Positions 1 through 11,180 are shown, numbered from the stretch's first letter. The stretch is DNA of 64,000 bases from Saccharomonospora amisosensis (GCF_011761185.1 NZ_JAAOYM010000001.1:2604001-2668000); one strand, 5' to 3'. A program made the numbers and translations. Notes: a model not told the origin generated them from the sequence alone.

Positions 1-409
1 TCCAGTCGTAATCCGCTAGCTCGCGCACCGCTGCCGCGGTCCCCGGTGGCAGGGCGTCGAGTCGCGCCTCGCGAAAGCGGGCGTCGTCGCCAGGATCGGG
101 GAACAACGCCTTGCGTTCGGCCCGCAGCGCGTCGTCGAGCAACCGCTGGACCTCGCCCAGTGTGCCGTCGAGCCGGTGCCTGCGCTGCAACTCGGAGCGC
201 CGCTGCCACACCCGGCGGGTCAGCTCGTCGAGTCCCGTGGTGTCGCGGGTTCCCCTGCGCAGCAGCTCCTGCAGCGCGGAGCGGGGCGAGGACCCCGCCA
301 GCACGTCCTCGCCGATCGCGTCCATGGCCTCGCGCAGATCGATCGGCGGCGCCAGCGGGTCGGGACCGTCGTGGTACGGGCCGTAGGAGTACGCCTCCGG
401 CAATGTCAT
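1..409 (-). CDS. VWA-domain (CoxE-like) protein, N-terminal part only
   Basis: Partial gene leaving the window at base 1; only about the first 136 residues are visible, starting MTLPEAYSYGPYHDGPDPL. The visible part is charged and alpha-helical and carries no VWA motif yet. The call rests on position: a gene of this kind directly follows the chelatase-like ATPase, as Rv0959 follows Rv0958 in M. tuberculosis. Its ATG overlaps the TGA of the upstream gene (ATGA), so translation is probably coupled. Such ATPase/VWA pairs are thought to work together as a chaperone-like or metal-insertion machine. Function is inferred from family pairing only. Confidence 0.6.
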   Translation of the reverse strand, partial: MTLPEAYSYGPYHDGPDPLAPPIDLREAMDAIGEDVLAGSSPRSALQELLRRGTRDTTGLDELTRRVWQRRSELQRRHRLDGTLGEVQRLLDDALRAERKALFPDPGDDARFREARLDALPPGTAAAVRELADYDW

Positions 410-1815
410 GGCCCGTACACCGTGGTGGTGTCGTCGGCGTCCTTGGCCAGCTTGCGTGTCAGGTACAGCGATTCAAGGGCCAACTCCACCGCCGCGGCTA
501 TCCGCCCTGGCGGTTCGTCCGCCGACACCCCGGCGCGCTGTGCCACCTCGTGCAGCACCGGCAGTTCCGGCAGCGCGGCGAGCACGTCCTTGCCCGGTAC
601 CCGCTCACCCGTCGCGACCAGGTGCCCGTCTGCGACGGCATCGGCAAGCGGGCGCAGGTCGAGACCGGCGAAACGGTCCCGCGCGGTCTCCGCGATCGCA
701 CGGCGCAGCAGATGCACCAGGTGTTCGGTCTCCCTGCCCTCCTCGCCGGGCTCGAACTCCACCTTGCCGCGCAACACGGCGGGAACCGCGTCCAGGTCCA
801 CAGGCCGCGCAACGGCCGGAGTCTCACCGGTCAGCGCGGAGCGGCGCAGCGCGGCCGCGGCCACGGTCTCGGCCGCGGCCACGGCGAACCTGGCCGAAAC
901 ACCGGAACGCTGGTCGACGACGTTGGACTCCCGCAGGTTGCGCACGAACCGGGCCAGCACCTCCAGCAGCGGCTCGCCGACCTCGGCGACCAGGTCGGCC
1001 TCCTGCCGAACGACGCCCACCTCGGCCGCCACGTCCAGCGGGTAGTGGGTGCGGATCTCGGCGCCGAAGCGGTCCTTCAGCGGCGTGATGATGCGGCCGC
1101 GGTTGGTGTAGTCCTCCGGGTTGGCCGTGGCGACGAGCAGCACGTCCAGCGGCAGCCGCAGCGTGTAGCCGCGAACCTGGATGTCGCGCTCCTCCATCAC
1201 GTTCAGCAACGCGACCTGGATGCGCTCGGCGAGGTCGGGCAGTTCGTTGACGGCCACGATGCCACGGTGCGCCCTGGGCACGATCCCGAAGTGGATGGTT
1301 TCGGGATCACCGAGGCTGCGCCCTTCCGCCACCTTCACCGGGTCTACGTCGCCGATCAGGTCGCCCACCGAGGTGTCAGGTGTGGCCAGCTTCTCGGTGT
1401 AGCGCTGGCTGCGGTGCAGCCACGTCACGGGCGCGGAGTCACCGAGCTCGGCGACTCTGCGCCGGGAGGCGGGGGTGATCGGGTCGAGCGGGTGTTCGGC
1501 GAGCTCGGAACCCTCCAGCACGGGTGTCCACTCGTCCAGCAGCCCCACCAGCGTGCGCAGCAGCCGCGTCTTGCCCTGGCCTCGCTCGCCGAGCAGCACG
1601 ACGTCGTGGCCCGCGAGCAGCGCTCTTTCGAACTGCGGCAGCACTGTGCGGGAGAAGCCGACGATCCCCGGCCACGGCTGGCCTCCCGCCCGCAATGTGG
1701 CGAGCAGGTTGTCGTGCAACTCGGTCTTGACGCTGCGCGGGACGTAACCGGCGGCGCGCAGTTCGCCGAGGGTGCGGGGTAGTGCTTCGGGTGGTGGGAG
1801 TGAGGAGGCGGTCAC
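406..1815 (-). CDS. Magnesium-chelatase-like AAA+ ATPase (Rv0958 family)
   Basis: AAA+ ATPase of about 469 residues. The nucleotide site is visible as Walker A GERGQGKTRL near residue 75, and the family signature EGRSLGDPETIHFG and RAHRGIVAVNELPDL follow near 170-200. Length and order match actinobacterial Rv0958 homologues, which are named after the ChlI/BchI subunit although these bacteria make no chlorophyll. It probably powers remodelling by the VWA partner encoded just downstream. The start is taken at the GTG of VTASSLPPPE, because homologues begin with MTAS-LPRT-like residues; the ribosome site there (AGGA) is unusually close. The divergent neighbour starts only 4 bp away. Confidence 0.85.
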   Translation of the reverse strand: MTASSLPPPEALPRTLGELRAAGYVPRSVKTELHDNLLATLRAGGQPWPGIVGFSRTVLPQFERALLAGHDVVLLGERGQGKTRLLRTLVGLLDEWTPVLEGSELAEHPLDPITPASRRRVAELGDSAPVTWLHRSQRYTEKLATPDTSVGDLIGDVDPVKVAEGRSLGDPETIHFGIVPRAHRGIVAVNELPDLAERIQVALLNVMEERDIQVRGYTLRLPLDVLLVATANPEDYTNRGRIITPLKDRFGAEIRTHYPLDVAAEVGVVRQEADLVAEVGEPLLEVLARFVRNLRESNVVDQRSGVSARFAVAAAETVAAAALRRSALTGETPAVARPVDLDAVPAVLRGKVEFEPGEEGRETEHLVHLLRRAIAETARDRFAGLDLRPLADAVADGHLVATGERVPGKDVLAALPELPVLHEVAQRAGVSADEPPGRIAAAVELALESLYLTRKLAKDADDTTTVYGP

Positions 1816-1819
1816 TCCT

Positions 1820-2671
1820 ATGACGCTACTTGCGGTTTCGCCGTGCGTCGACGTGGAGCGGCTCCAGGTACGCTCGATTCCTGTGTGTTGTCCCAGCGCG
1901 ACCCTTGCCGTCTGGTCCTCGGCGTGGCTGCATGGTGCGGCCGCGTCCGACGACGCGCTCGATGCCCTGCTGACCTGGGGCGAGGCCCACGAGGTGGTCG
2001 CGGCCGATACCGCCACCGCCGACTCGTTCGACGTTCCCGTGACCGGTGCCGTGCCCGCCACCCCCGCCCGGTTGCTCGCGGCGCTGCGGCGACTCGGCGG
2101 CACCGATGCGCGGCTCGTGCTGCCGGTACCCGGTGATCCTCGTGGGCTCGGAGGTGGCGGGGCGTTCACCGATGCCGCGCTACGCGCGGGCGAGGCGGTG
2201 GTCTTCGTCGGCCTCGGCTACGGGGTGGTGCCGCAGGCGATCGCCGAGGGGCTGATGCGGTGGACGGTGCTGGCCACCTCGGCCGACGCCACGCCGGAAT
2301 ACGTCTCACTCGCCGAGGCCGAGCACGGTCTCACCGACGCCATCCGCGACAGTGCGGGCGCGCTGCAGGCGCTGGACGTCGCCAGCGAGCGCCCAGGGGT
2401 GCGCGAGGAGTTGTCGGCGCGACTGCGGGCGACGCCGAGGGCGCAGTGGCCGGACGGCACGCCGGGCAGGGCGCTGCGGGTGCTGCAACGTGCCGAGGAG
2501 GTCGCCGCGATCCTCGCGCTCGCCCACGCCGACCAGCCCGGCGGGGCGCTGTCGGCCTCGGCGGCCTCGCGCAGGGCCGACGCGTTGCGGCCGCTGACCG
2601 ACGCCGTGCGCATGGCGCGTTGTGCCGCCGTCAACGAGGCGGTGCGGGTACTGGCGGGTGCCGCGGGCTGA
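1820..2671 (+). CDS. Conserved hypothetical protein
   Basis: About 283 residues, beginning MTLLAVSPCVDVERLQVRS and rich in Ala, Leu, Val and Arg. No signal peptide, membrane span or recognised motif is visible. Codon use is strongly GC-rich at third positions, supporting real coding, and no better frame lies opposite over most of its length. An in-frame GTG at 1853 is an alternative start that would relieve the near-contact with the divergent ATPase gene. The first third reads like a short alpha/beta domain and the C-terminal third is helical. Function unknown. Confidence 0.6.
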   Translation: MTLLAVSPCVDVERLQVRSIPVCCPSATLAVWSSAWLHGAAASDDALDALLTWGEAHEVVAADTATADSFDVPVTGAVPATPARLLAALRRLGGTDARLVLPVPGDPRGLGGGGAFTDAALRAGEAVVFVGLGYGVVPQAIAEGLMRWTVLATSADATPEYVSLAEAEHGLTDAIRDSAGALQALDVASERPGVREELSARLRATPRAQWPDGTPGRALRVLQRAEEVAAILALAHADQPGGALSASAASRRADALRPLTDAVRMARCAAVNEAVRVLAGAAG

Positions 2672-2715
2672 GCGCCCGTGCCCGCTGTGCCGCTGCTGAG
2701 CCCGCTTTGAGCCCG

Positions 2716-3777
2716 CTAGTGAGCCCCTTTCCCTGCCTTGGGCCGCTTGAGCGGCTCGCAGCAGCGGACCGCGCACGGGCTGCCGTTGACGGTCGACCCG
2801 GCGGCGGGAAGCTGAGACAGCTTGCGAGCCCGCACGTCCGCGGTGTGTTCGGAGACCAGCTCGACCACCAGCTCGGCGAACCGGGGGTCGGCGTTGGGGG
2901 TGGCTGAACGTGAAAAGCCCATGCCGAGCTCGGCGGCGCGGTCGGCTGCCTCGTTGTCCAGGTCCCAGATCACCTCGAGGTGGTCGGCCACGAACCCCAC
3001 CGGGCACACCACCACGGCGGGCACACCGTCGGCGTGCAGCGCGTCGATGTGATCGACGACGTCCGGCTCGAGCCACGGCACCTCCGGCGGGCCGGAGCGC
3101 GACTGCCACACCACGTCGTAGCTGTCGATTCCCAGTTCAGCTGCCACCAGCCTGGCCGCCTCGGCGACCTGGCGCGAGTAGCGGTGGCCGCCCTCCTCCG
3201 GTGGGCCCGCCGCCGCGTCGGCGGCCAGCGGCACCGAGTGCGCCGTGAACACCGTGCGCGCCCTGCCACCCAGTTCGGCGTGCGCCACGCGTACGGCGTC
3301 GGCGACGGCGCCGATGAACAGCGGATGATCGAAGAACTGGCGCAGCTTGCGCAGTTCGGGTGCGCCCCGCCCCACCGAGGCGCGAGCGCGCGCGATGTCC
3401 TCGTCGTACTGCCTGCACGCGGAGTAGCCGCCGTAGGCGCTGGTGGGGAACACCAGCGCACGCTTGGCCCCGTCGGCGGCCATCCGCGCGACGGTGTCCT
3501 CCACCATGGGGTGCCAGTTGCGGTTACCGAAGTACACCGGCAGGTCCATGCCGCGCGCCGCCAGCTCCTTCTCGACCGCGGCGATCGCCTCCCGGTTGAG
3601 CCGGTTGATCGGGGACACACCGCCGAAGTGCTGGTAATGCTCGGCGACCTCCGCCAGCCGCTCCGGGGGCACCCCCCTACCCCGGGTCACGTTCTCCAGG
3701 AACGGCATCACCTCGTCGGGCCCCTCGGGGCCCCCGAAGGACAGCCACAGCACAGCGTCGTATGTCACGCTGTCCAT
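2716..3777 (-). CDS. cpfC: Coproporphyrin III ferrochelatase
   Basis: Inserts ferrous iron into coproporphyrin III in the coproporphyrin-dependent haem pathway used by Actinobacteria. The 353-residue protein shows [21 protein letters not shown] at the N-terminus, [17 protein letters not shown] near 110, and the metal-site region TAHSVPL near 185. The tail [11 protein letters not shown], with the Cys of YSACRQ, matches the four cysteine positions that hold a [2Fe-2S] cluster in the M. tuberculosis enzyme. It is third in the run fabG-inhA-ferrochelatase, the order seen in mycobacteria. The older name is hemH/hemZ. Confidence 0.93.
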   Translation of the reverse strand: MDSVTYDAVLWLSFGGPEGPDEVMPFLENVTRGRGVPPERLAEVAEHYQHFGGVSPINRLNREAIAAVEKELAARGMDLPVYFGNRNWHPMVEDTVARMAADGAKRALVFPTSAYGGYSACRQYDEDIARARASVGRGAPELRKLRQFFDHPLFIGAVADAVRVAHAELGGRARTVFTAHSVPLAADAAAGPPEEGGHRYSRQVAEAARLVAAELGIDSYDVVWQSRSGPPEVPWLEPDVVDHIDALHADGVPAVVVCPVGFVADHLEVIWDLDNEAADRAAELGMGFSRSATPNADPRFAELVVELVSEHTADVRARKLSQLPAAGSTVNGSPCAVRCCEPLKRPKAGKGAH

Positions 3778-3831
3778 CCTCCCGCCGCGCCACGGTGCAC
3801 GCGATACCGGGTGCGGCGGCTGTCGCGGCTG

Positions 3832-4599
3832 TCACTGACCCGTGGCGTGCACCCCTCCGTCCACCCAGATCATCGAGCCGGTGGTGGCGGGCAACCAGTC
3901 GGAAAGCACCGCGCAGATGCTCTTGGCCACCGGCGTGGGGTCGGTGGTGTCCCAGCCCAGCGGCGCGCGGTCGCCCCAGCCGTTCTCCAGCTCCTCGAAG
4001 CCGGGGATCGACTTCGCGGCCATCGTCTTCACGGGCCCCGCGGTCACCAGGTTCACGCGGATGCCGCGCGGGCCGAGGTCGCGTGCGAGGTAGCGGTTCA
4101 CCGACTCCAGCGCCGCCTTGGCCACGCCCATCCAGTTGTAGGCGGGCCAGGCGACCCGCGCGTCGAAGTCCATACCCACGATCGAGGAGCCCCGGCCCAG
4201 CAGCGGCAGCACGGCCACCGCCAGCGACTTGTAGGAGTAGGCGGAGATGTCCACGGCCTTGCCCACGTCCTCCGACGGCGCGTCGAGGAACGGTGAGCCG
4301 AGGCAGCTCGGCGGCGCGAACGCGATCGAGTGCAGCACGCCGTCGAGACCGGTCACGTGCTCGCGCACGCGGTCGGCGAGGGTGTCCAGGTGTTCGGGGT
4401 TCTGCACGTCCAGTTCCAGCACGGGCGCGGGTTCGGGCAGCCGCTTCGCGATCCGCTCCACCAGGGACAGCCTGCCGAACCCGGTAAGCACCACCTGCGC
4501 CCCCTGCTCCTGCGCGACCCTGGCCGCGTGGAACGCGATCGACGCGTCGGTGATCACGCCGGTGATCAGTAGCCGCTTACCTTCGAGCAGTCCGGACAC
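3832..4599 (-). CDS. fabI: Enoyl-[acyl-carrier-protein] reductase, InhA/FabI type
   Basis: NADH-dependent reductase that finishes each fatty-acid elongation cycle. The 255-residue protein has the InhA-like cofactor motif [20 protein letters not shown] near residue 14, catalytic Tyr and Lys in [12 protein letters not shown] (Y154, K161), and VDGG near the end. The start is a GTG with GGAGG five bases upstream; longer open reading upstream is low-complexity. Compared with InhA, the stretch between AAKSIPG and [11 protein letters not shown] is about ten residues shorter, i.e. a shorter substrate-binding loop, which fits ordinary-length acyl chains rather than meromycolate. Lies 139 bp downstream of fabG, before the ferrochelatase gene. 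Confidence 0.93.
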   Translation of the reverse strand: MSGLLEGKRLLITGVITDASIAFHAARVAQEQGAQVVLTGFGRLSLVERIAKRLPEPAPVLELDVQNPEHLDTLADRVREHVTGLDGVLHSIAFAPPSCLGSPFLDAPSEDVGKAVDISAYSYKSLAVAVLPLLGRGSSIVGMDFDARVAWPAYNWMGVAKAALESVNRYLARDLGPRGIRVNLVTAGPVKTMAAKSIPGFEELENGWGDRAPLGWDTTDPTPVAKSICAVLSDWLPATTGSMIWVDGGVHATGQ

Positions 4600-4738
4600 C
4601 CTGTCCTCCAGTTCGATGTGACGTGCGATATGTGCGGGAAAACGCGCTCGGCGGTGTCGCCGGTGTCGCCGGTGTCGGTCGGCGTGGATCGGCGTCGGTC
4701 GGCGCCCGTCACTGCCGTCACTGCCGCCAGTGTCGTCG
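4600..4738. repeat. Short tandem repeats between fabG and fabI
   Basis: The spacer between fabG and fabI holds three 9-bp units of the form CGGTGTCGC at 4652-4678 and two copies of GTCACTGCC at 4708-4725. The stretch is open in the fabI frame but is low in complexity and lies before a well-placed ribosome site, so it is treated as non-coding. It may be variable between strains by slippage. Confidence 0.5.
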
Positions 4739-5738
<1,000 letters not shown>

Positions 5739-6566
5739 GTGTCCGAAACACATCCGCCGTCGGCATGGCTCGACACGAGCAAGCCGAGCATCGCGCGCGT
5801 CTACGACGCGAGTCTTGGCGGCAAGGACAACTACGAGGTCGACCGGCAGGCCTACCAGAGACTGCTGGACGTGGCCCCGCACCAGAGCGAGGTCAGCAAG
5901 ATGAACCGGCGCTGGCTGGTGCGGGTGGTGCGGTATCTCGCCAAGGACATCGGCATCGATCAGTTCCTTGATCTGGGCAGCGGGCTGCCCACCGCGGAGA
6001 ACACCCACCAGGTGGCCCAGCACAGCAACCCGGAGGCCCGCGTCGTCTATGTCGACATCGACCCCGTCTGCAGCGCCCACGGGAGGGCACTGCTGGAGGA
6101 GAACGAGGAAACGCGGTTCGTCGAGGGTGACCTCACCAAGCCGGCCGAGTTGCTTGCCGATCCCCGGATCAACGGCTTCCTCGACTTCGACCGTCCCGTG
6201 GTGCTCATGCAGTGCGGCACCCTGCACCACGTGCCAGACGAGGGCGACCCGGCGGGCATCATGCGTGCCTACATCGACGCGCTGGCGCCCGGCTCGCATG
6301 TCGCGCTGACACATTTCTGGGACCCCTGCGACGAGGACCCTGCGCTGCACGAGCAGGCACGCAAACAGGAGCACATGCTCACCAAGCTGGGCCTGGGCTC
6401 GGGGTGGTGGCGCAGCCGCGAACGCATCGCGGAACTGTTCGGCGACCTGGAGCTGCTGCCGCCCGGCCTGGTGGAGCTCGACCGGTGGTGGCCGACCGGC
6501 CCCGCGCTGCGCGAGCCGTGGCCCGAGGAACACCTGATCCTCGGCGGCGTCGGCCGCAAACCGTAA
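5739..6566 (+). CDS. SAM-dependent methyltransferase, DUF574 / Methyltransf_19 family
   Basis: 275-residue protein of a family that is expanded in actinomycetes. Family signatures visible: the N-terminal P-S-[IV]-A-R-V-Y-D-A-x-L-G-G-K-D-N-Y-E-V-D-R pattern near residues 13-33, the SAM-binding FLDLGSGLPT near 80, and VYVDIDPVC near 105. Substrates of this family are unknown in most cases. The GTG start has GAGGAGG eight bases upstream. It opens a run of four plus-strand genes inserted between fabG and the VWA-DUF58-moxR genes relative to mycobacterial order. Confidence 0.85.
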   Translation: MSETHPPSAWLDTSKPSIARVYDASLGGKDNYEVDRQAYQRLLDVAPHQSEVSKMNRRWLVRVVRYLAKDIGIDQFLDLGSGLPTAENTHQVAQHSNPEARVVYVDIDPVCSAHGRALLEENEETRFVEGDLTKPAELLADPRINGFLDFDRPVVLMQCGTLHHVPDEGDPAGIMRAYIDALAPGSHVALTHFWDPCDEDPALHEQARKQEHMLTKLGLGSGWWRSRERIAELFGDLELLPPGLVELDRWWPTGPALREPWPEEHLILGGVGRKP

Positions 6567-6608
6567 CCGTTACCCACACTCGGCCCCACGATTCGGAGAA
6601 CACATCTC

Positions 6609-7058
6609 ATGCAGCTCACCCAGGCCGACGAGCAGACGCGTGACAAGCTGGTTCGCGTGCTCGGCGAGAACAGCTCGATGTTCCTGGCCACCTCGGCCGA
6701 CGACGTCTGGAACGCCGGTGCCTTCTACGCCGAACTCGACCCGTTCACGCTGACCCTGGTGCTCGAGGCAGGCGGCACCACGCTGCGCAACATCAACGCC
6801 AACCCGTCGGTGGCCGTGGTGATCGCGCCGTCCGGCCCGTTCCAGCCGTTCCTGCAGGGCCGGGCCACGGCAAAGGTGCGCGACGCCGAGGGCAAGGAGG
6901 AGACCATCGCCGCGCTGCTGCGCAAGGAACCGCAGATCAAGGCGTTGATCGAAGCCGCGCCGGTGGAGGCCGTAGACCTCAACGTTTCCCGCTGGCGGGT
7001 GACCGATATCGGCGAGGGCTGGCTGCCCGGCAGGGAGTTGGCCGCTCCACCTGCCTGA
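6609..7058 (+). CDS. Pyridoxamine 5'-phosphate oxidase-fold protein
   Basis: 149 residues with the split beta-barrel pattern of the PPOX/FMN- or F420-binding superfamily: MFLATSADDVWNAGAFYAEL and the paired strand LRNINANPSVAVVIAP. No catalytic residues for true pyridoxamine oxidase can be recognised, so it may be an FMN/F420 reductase or a haem/flavin-binding protein. It starts 42 bp after the methyltransferase gene and could share its transcript. Confidence 0.65.
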   Translation: MQLTQADEQTRDKLVRVLGENSSMFLATSADDVWNAGAFYAELDPFTLTLVLEAGGTTLRNINANPSVAVVIAPSGPFQPFLQGRATAKVRDAEGKEETIAALLRKEPQIKALIEAAPVEAVDLNVSRWRVTDIGEGWLPGRELAAPPA

Positions 7059-7122
7059 GCCCCCGGCACCGCAGCCGGTCTCGCCGCCGGGCGACGCGCG
7101 GCGCTGTCGTAATCTGCGCCGC

Positions 7123-7551
7123 ATGGCGAAACAGCAGCGGCAGCCCGTTGTCCGCATGCCCCTCAGGGTCCGTTACCACGAGTGTGACCAGCAGGGCATC
7201 GTGTTCAACGCCCACTACCTCGCCTACGTCGACATGGCCTCCTTCGAGTTCTGCAAGGTCCTGTTCGGCTCCCACACCAACCTGATCGAGCAGGGAATCG
7301 ACATGGTCGTCGCCGAGTCGAACCTGCGCTACCTCAGGCCGTGCCGTTTCGAGGACGAACTGGCCGTGGCACTGACCGTCGACCACGTCGGCAACACCTC
7401 GATGGTGCTCGGCATCCGCATCGAGCGCGGCGACGAACTCGTCGTCGAGGGCAGCAACCGCTACGTGTGGGTGGGCACAGCCGATCATCGGCCGACCGTG
7501 CCGCCTGAGCGGGTGCGCACGGCGCTGCTGTCGGCACGGGGCGACAGCTGA
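7123..7551 (+). CDS. Acyl-CoA thioesterase, 4-hydroxybenzoyl-CoA thioesterase family
   Basis: Hot-dog-fold protein of 142 residues. The family signature is clear: RYHECDQQGIVFNAHYLAYVD near residues 15-36, with the conserved Asp next to Gln and the Asn-Ala-His-Tyr run that opens the long helix. It most likely hydrolyses a short or aromatic acyl-CoA in the cytosol; the substrate cannot be read from sequence. Related to the YbgC/FcbC group. Confidence 0.8.
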   Translation: MAKQQRQPVVRMPLRVRYHECDQQGIVFNAHYLAYVDMASFEFCKVLFGSHTNLIEQGIDMVVAESNLRYLRPCRFEDELAVALTVDHVGNTSMVLGIRIERGDELVVEGSNRYVWVGTADHRPTVPPERVRTALLSARGDS

Positions 7552-7602
7552 CGGCGCGACCCCGCCGCGCCGTCAGGTCCCGCTTTGGGAAAGATCGGTA
7601 CC

Positions 7603-8070
7603 GTGTTCCGCATCGTGTTCTACCGGCCCGAGATCCCGCCCAACACCGGCAACGCGATCCGGTTGGCGGCCAACACCGGGTGTGAGTTGCACCTGATCGA
7701 GCCGCTTGGCTTCTCCATGGCGGACAGGTACCTGCGGCGCGCGGGTCTGGACTACCACGACCTCGCGCACGTCCGCGTTCACCGCGACCTGGCGACGGCG
7801 CTGCGGCTGCTCGCGCCCGCACGGGTGTACGCGTTCACCGCCAGGGCCACCCACAGGCACACCGACGTCGCCTACGCCGAGGGTGACGTGCTGCTGTTCG
7901 GTCCGGAATCGGTCGGGCTGCCCGAGGAGGTACAGCACGACCCGGCCGTGACGGAGCTGCTGCGGGTGCCGATGCTGCCGTCCTCCCGGTCGCTCAACAT
8001 CACCAACGCCGCCTCGATCGCGGTGTACGAGGCGTGGCGCCAGCACGACTTCCGAGGTGCCTGCGGCTGA
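7603..8070 (+). CDS. trmL: tRNA (cytidine/uridine-2'-O-)-methyltransferase
   Basis: SPOUT-class enzyme of 155 residues that methylates the ribose of the wobble base in certain tRNA-Leu species. Diagnostic motifs: FYRPEIPPNTGNAIRLAAN at the N-terminus, the knot motif LLFGPESVGLPEEV, and IPML-like VPMLPSSRSLNITNAASIAVYE near the end. The chosen GTG at 7603 gives the usual length; an upstream TTG at 7585 would add six residues. It converges on the VWA gene with 19 bp between stops. Confidence 0.9.
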   Translation: MFRIVFYRPEIPPNTGNAIRLAANTGCELHLIEPLGFSMADRYLRRAGLDYHDLAHVRVHRDLATALRLLAPARVYAFTARATHRHTDVAYAEGDVLLFGPESVGLPEEVQHDPAVTELLRVPMLPSSRSLNITNAASIAVYEAWRQHDFRGACG

Positions 8071-8089
8071 GCAAGGCGCGGTCGGCAGC

Positions 8090-9070
8090 TCAGGGAAGTC
8101 GCTGGCCGAGGAAAAGCGAACTGCCCGCGGCGCCGATGAGCACGATGGTGCCCAGCACCACCCATGGTTTGCTGGCGTCGACGTCCTTGGTCTCGTAGCC
8201 GATCTGCTCGCCCAGGCTCTCGTACACGCGCTTGAGTTCCTCGGCGGAGGCGGCCTTGTAGAAATCGCCGCCGGAAAGCCGGGCGATCTCGCGCATCGAG
8301 GCGTCGTCAACCTCAACGGGTACCTGCTTGCCCTCGATCTCCACCGTGCCGTGCGATGTTCCGAACGAGATGGTGCTGACCGGGATCTGCTTCTGCTTGG
8401 CGACTCCCGCCGCGGTGAACGCGCCCCTCGGCGCGTACTCGTCCTGCGGCACGGTCTGCTTGCCGTCGGTCATCAGCACGATCCTGGCGGGCGGTGGGCC
8501 GTCGGCGCCGCCCACCACCGCGGAGAAGCTGTCGATGGATTGGACCGCCGCGAAGATCCCCTCACCGGTGGCGGTGGACTGAGCGAGTTTCAGGTTGTCG
8601 ATGGCACGTACCACGCCCTGCCGCTCGGTGGTGGGTGCGACGAGCACCGTCGCCGTGCCCGCGAACGAGATGAGGCCGAGGTTCACCCCCGGCGTGAGCC
8701 CCTGCGCGAACGACCGCGCCGCTTCCTGCGCGGCCTTCAGCCGGGTCGGCTCGACGTCGGTGGCCTCCATCGACAGCGACACGTCCACCACGAGCATCAC
8801 CGTGGCACGGTTACGCGGCACCTTCTGCTCGGCCGTGGGGCCCGCGAGGGCGAAGGTGAGCAGGAGCAGCGACACGATCAGCAACGCGGCGGGCACGTGC
8901 TTGCTCCAGCCCTGCCCGCGTGGCGCCACCCGCTCCAGCAACTCGAGGTTGGCGAACCGCATGGTCCGCCTGCGCCGGGCGCGCATGGCCAGCACGTAGC
9001 CCGCGACCACCGCGGCGACCACCAGCAGCAGCAGGAACCACCACGGCGAGTTGAATCCGGTGATACTCAC
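8090..9070 (-). CDS. VWA-domain membrane protein (Rv1481 type)
   Basis: 326 residues with a BatA-like layout: two N-terminal membrane spans (SPWWFLLLLVVAAVVAGYVL near 8-27 and VPAALLIVSLLLLTFALAG near 60-78), a von Willebrand A domain with the MIDAS pattern VVDVSLSMEATD near 95 and LMTDGK near 205, and a C-terminal span WVVLGTIVLIGAAGSSLFLG. Its GTG start overlaps the stop of the DUF58 gene (GTGA), so MoxR, DUF58 and VWA proteins are probably made together. In mycobacteria the MoxR1-Rv1480-Rv1481 set is linked to cell-envelope stress. RiPA-type peptidase gene lies upstream. Confidence 0.85.
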   Translation of the reverse strand: MSITGFNSPWWFLLLLVVAAVVAGYVLAMRARRRRTMRFANLELLERVAPRGQGWSKHVPAALLIVSLLLLTFALAGPTAEQKVPRNRATVMLVVDVSLSMEATDVEPTRLKAAQEAARSFAQGLTPGVNLGLISFAGTATVLVAPTTERQGVVRAIDNLKLAQSTATGEGIFAAVQSIDSFSAVVGGADGPPPARIVLMTDGKQTVPQDEYAPRGAFTAAGVAKQKQIPVSTISFGTSHGTVEIEGKQVPVEVDDASMREIARLSGGDFYKAASAEELKRVYESLGEQIGYETKDVDASKPWVVLGTIVLIGAAGSSLFLGQRLP

Positions 9071-10017
9071 GACGCGGCCCCCGACCAACCGCGTTTGCGA
9101 GCCACCGCGAATCGCACCAGATCGGCGATCCAGTCCGAGTCCGTGCGCAGCACCAGGTGGCCCGCCCCCGCCTGCCGCACGGCCCTGGCCACCTCGTCGC
9201 GGTGGGTGTGGGCCGCCGCGGCGAACTCCTTGCGCAGCAACGCGGAGGCGTTGACCTCCCGCTGCCTGCCGGTCTCGGGGTCGGCGAGCACGATGGTGCC
9301 GACATCGGGCAGGTCGACGTCACGGGGGTCGAGCAGCTCGACGGCTACCAGGTCGTGCCGCGCCGACAGTGCCCGCAGCGGCCGCTCCCAAGTGGTGGGC
9401 CCGAGGAAGTCCGACACCACCACGACCAGTCCGCGCCTGCGAGGCGGGCGCCGTAACTGATCGACCAGCCGCGCCAGGTCACCCCGGGTGCCTTCCGCCG
9501 CGCGTGGGGTTTGAGCCACCCTGCGCACCAAGTTGCGCGCGTGGCCGAGCCCGCCCCTCGGCGGGACACGCACCGTGGTGTCGCCGTTGGAGATGAGCGC
9601 CCCGATCCGGTTCCCGCCGCCGCCGGTCAGGTGCGCGACCGCGGCGACGGCGCACACGACCAGATCGCGCTTCTCGCACACGGCGCTACCGAAGTCCAGG
9701 CTCGGCGAAAGGTCCGCGACCACCCAGGTCTCCAGTTCCCTGTCCGCGACGGTCTCCCTGATGTGCGGTGTGGTGGTGCGTGCGGTGACCGCCCAGTCCA
9801 TCCTGCGCACGTCGTCCCCCGGCTGGTAGGGGCGCGCCTCACCCGGCTCCGAGCCGGGACCCTGCACCAGGCCGAGGTGGTTGCCCTGCAACAGGCCGTC
9901 CAGCCTGCGCCGCACGTCCAACTCCAGCGTGCGCAGCCCGGCCTCCAACCGTTCACCACGCAGAACAGGAGGGGCCCATGCGGGCCTGCCGCCGCGAATG
10001 TCGTTCGGTTCAGTCAT
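9067..10017 (-). CDS. DUF58 domain protein (Rv1480 type)
   Basis: 316-residue soluble protein. The DUF58 hallmark is seen as ARPYQPGDDVRRMDWAVTAR near residue 62, followed by a degenerate VWA-like half with VVADLSPSLDFG and VVVVSDFLG. It sits between moxR (8 bp upstream) and the VWA gene (overlapping). The family acts with MoxR ATPases in an unknown chaperone-like system at the cell envelope. Confidence 0.85.
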   Translation of the reverse strand: MTEPNDIRGGRPAWAPPVLRGERLEAGLRTLELDVRRRLDGLLQGNHLGLVQGPGSEPGEARPYQPGDDVRRMDWAVTARTTTPHIRETVADRELETWVVADLSPSLDFGSAVCEKRDLVVCAVAAVAHLTGGGGNRIGALISNGDTTVRVPPRGGLGHARNLVRRVAQTPRAAEGTRGDLARLVDQLRRPPRRRGLVVVVSDFLGPTTWERPLRALSARHDLVAVELLDPRDVDLPDVGTIVLADPETGRQREVNASALLRKEFAAAAHTHRDEVARAVRQAGAGHLVLRTDSDWIADLVRFAVARKRGWSGAAS

Positions 10018-10025
10018 GACGCCCG

Positions 10026-11057
<1,032 letters not shown>

Positions 11058-11180
11058 ACCTACCTCCTCGCTGGCGACCAATCTGCGCTACTCCCGTGAC
11101 CGTACCCGCCCCCGCGGGCACGGCTGATCGCGACCGTATCCCCCAGCAAACCCGTTCGGCGGTGTGACGGCTGTGAAGCT

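Noticed and set aside
7585-7602. TTG start for trmL
   Set aside because: It adds six unconserved residues; GTG 7603 gives the family's normal N-terminus.
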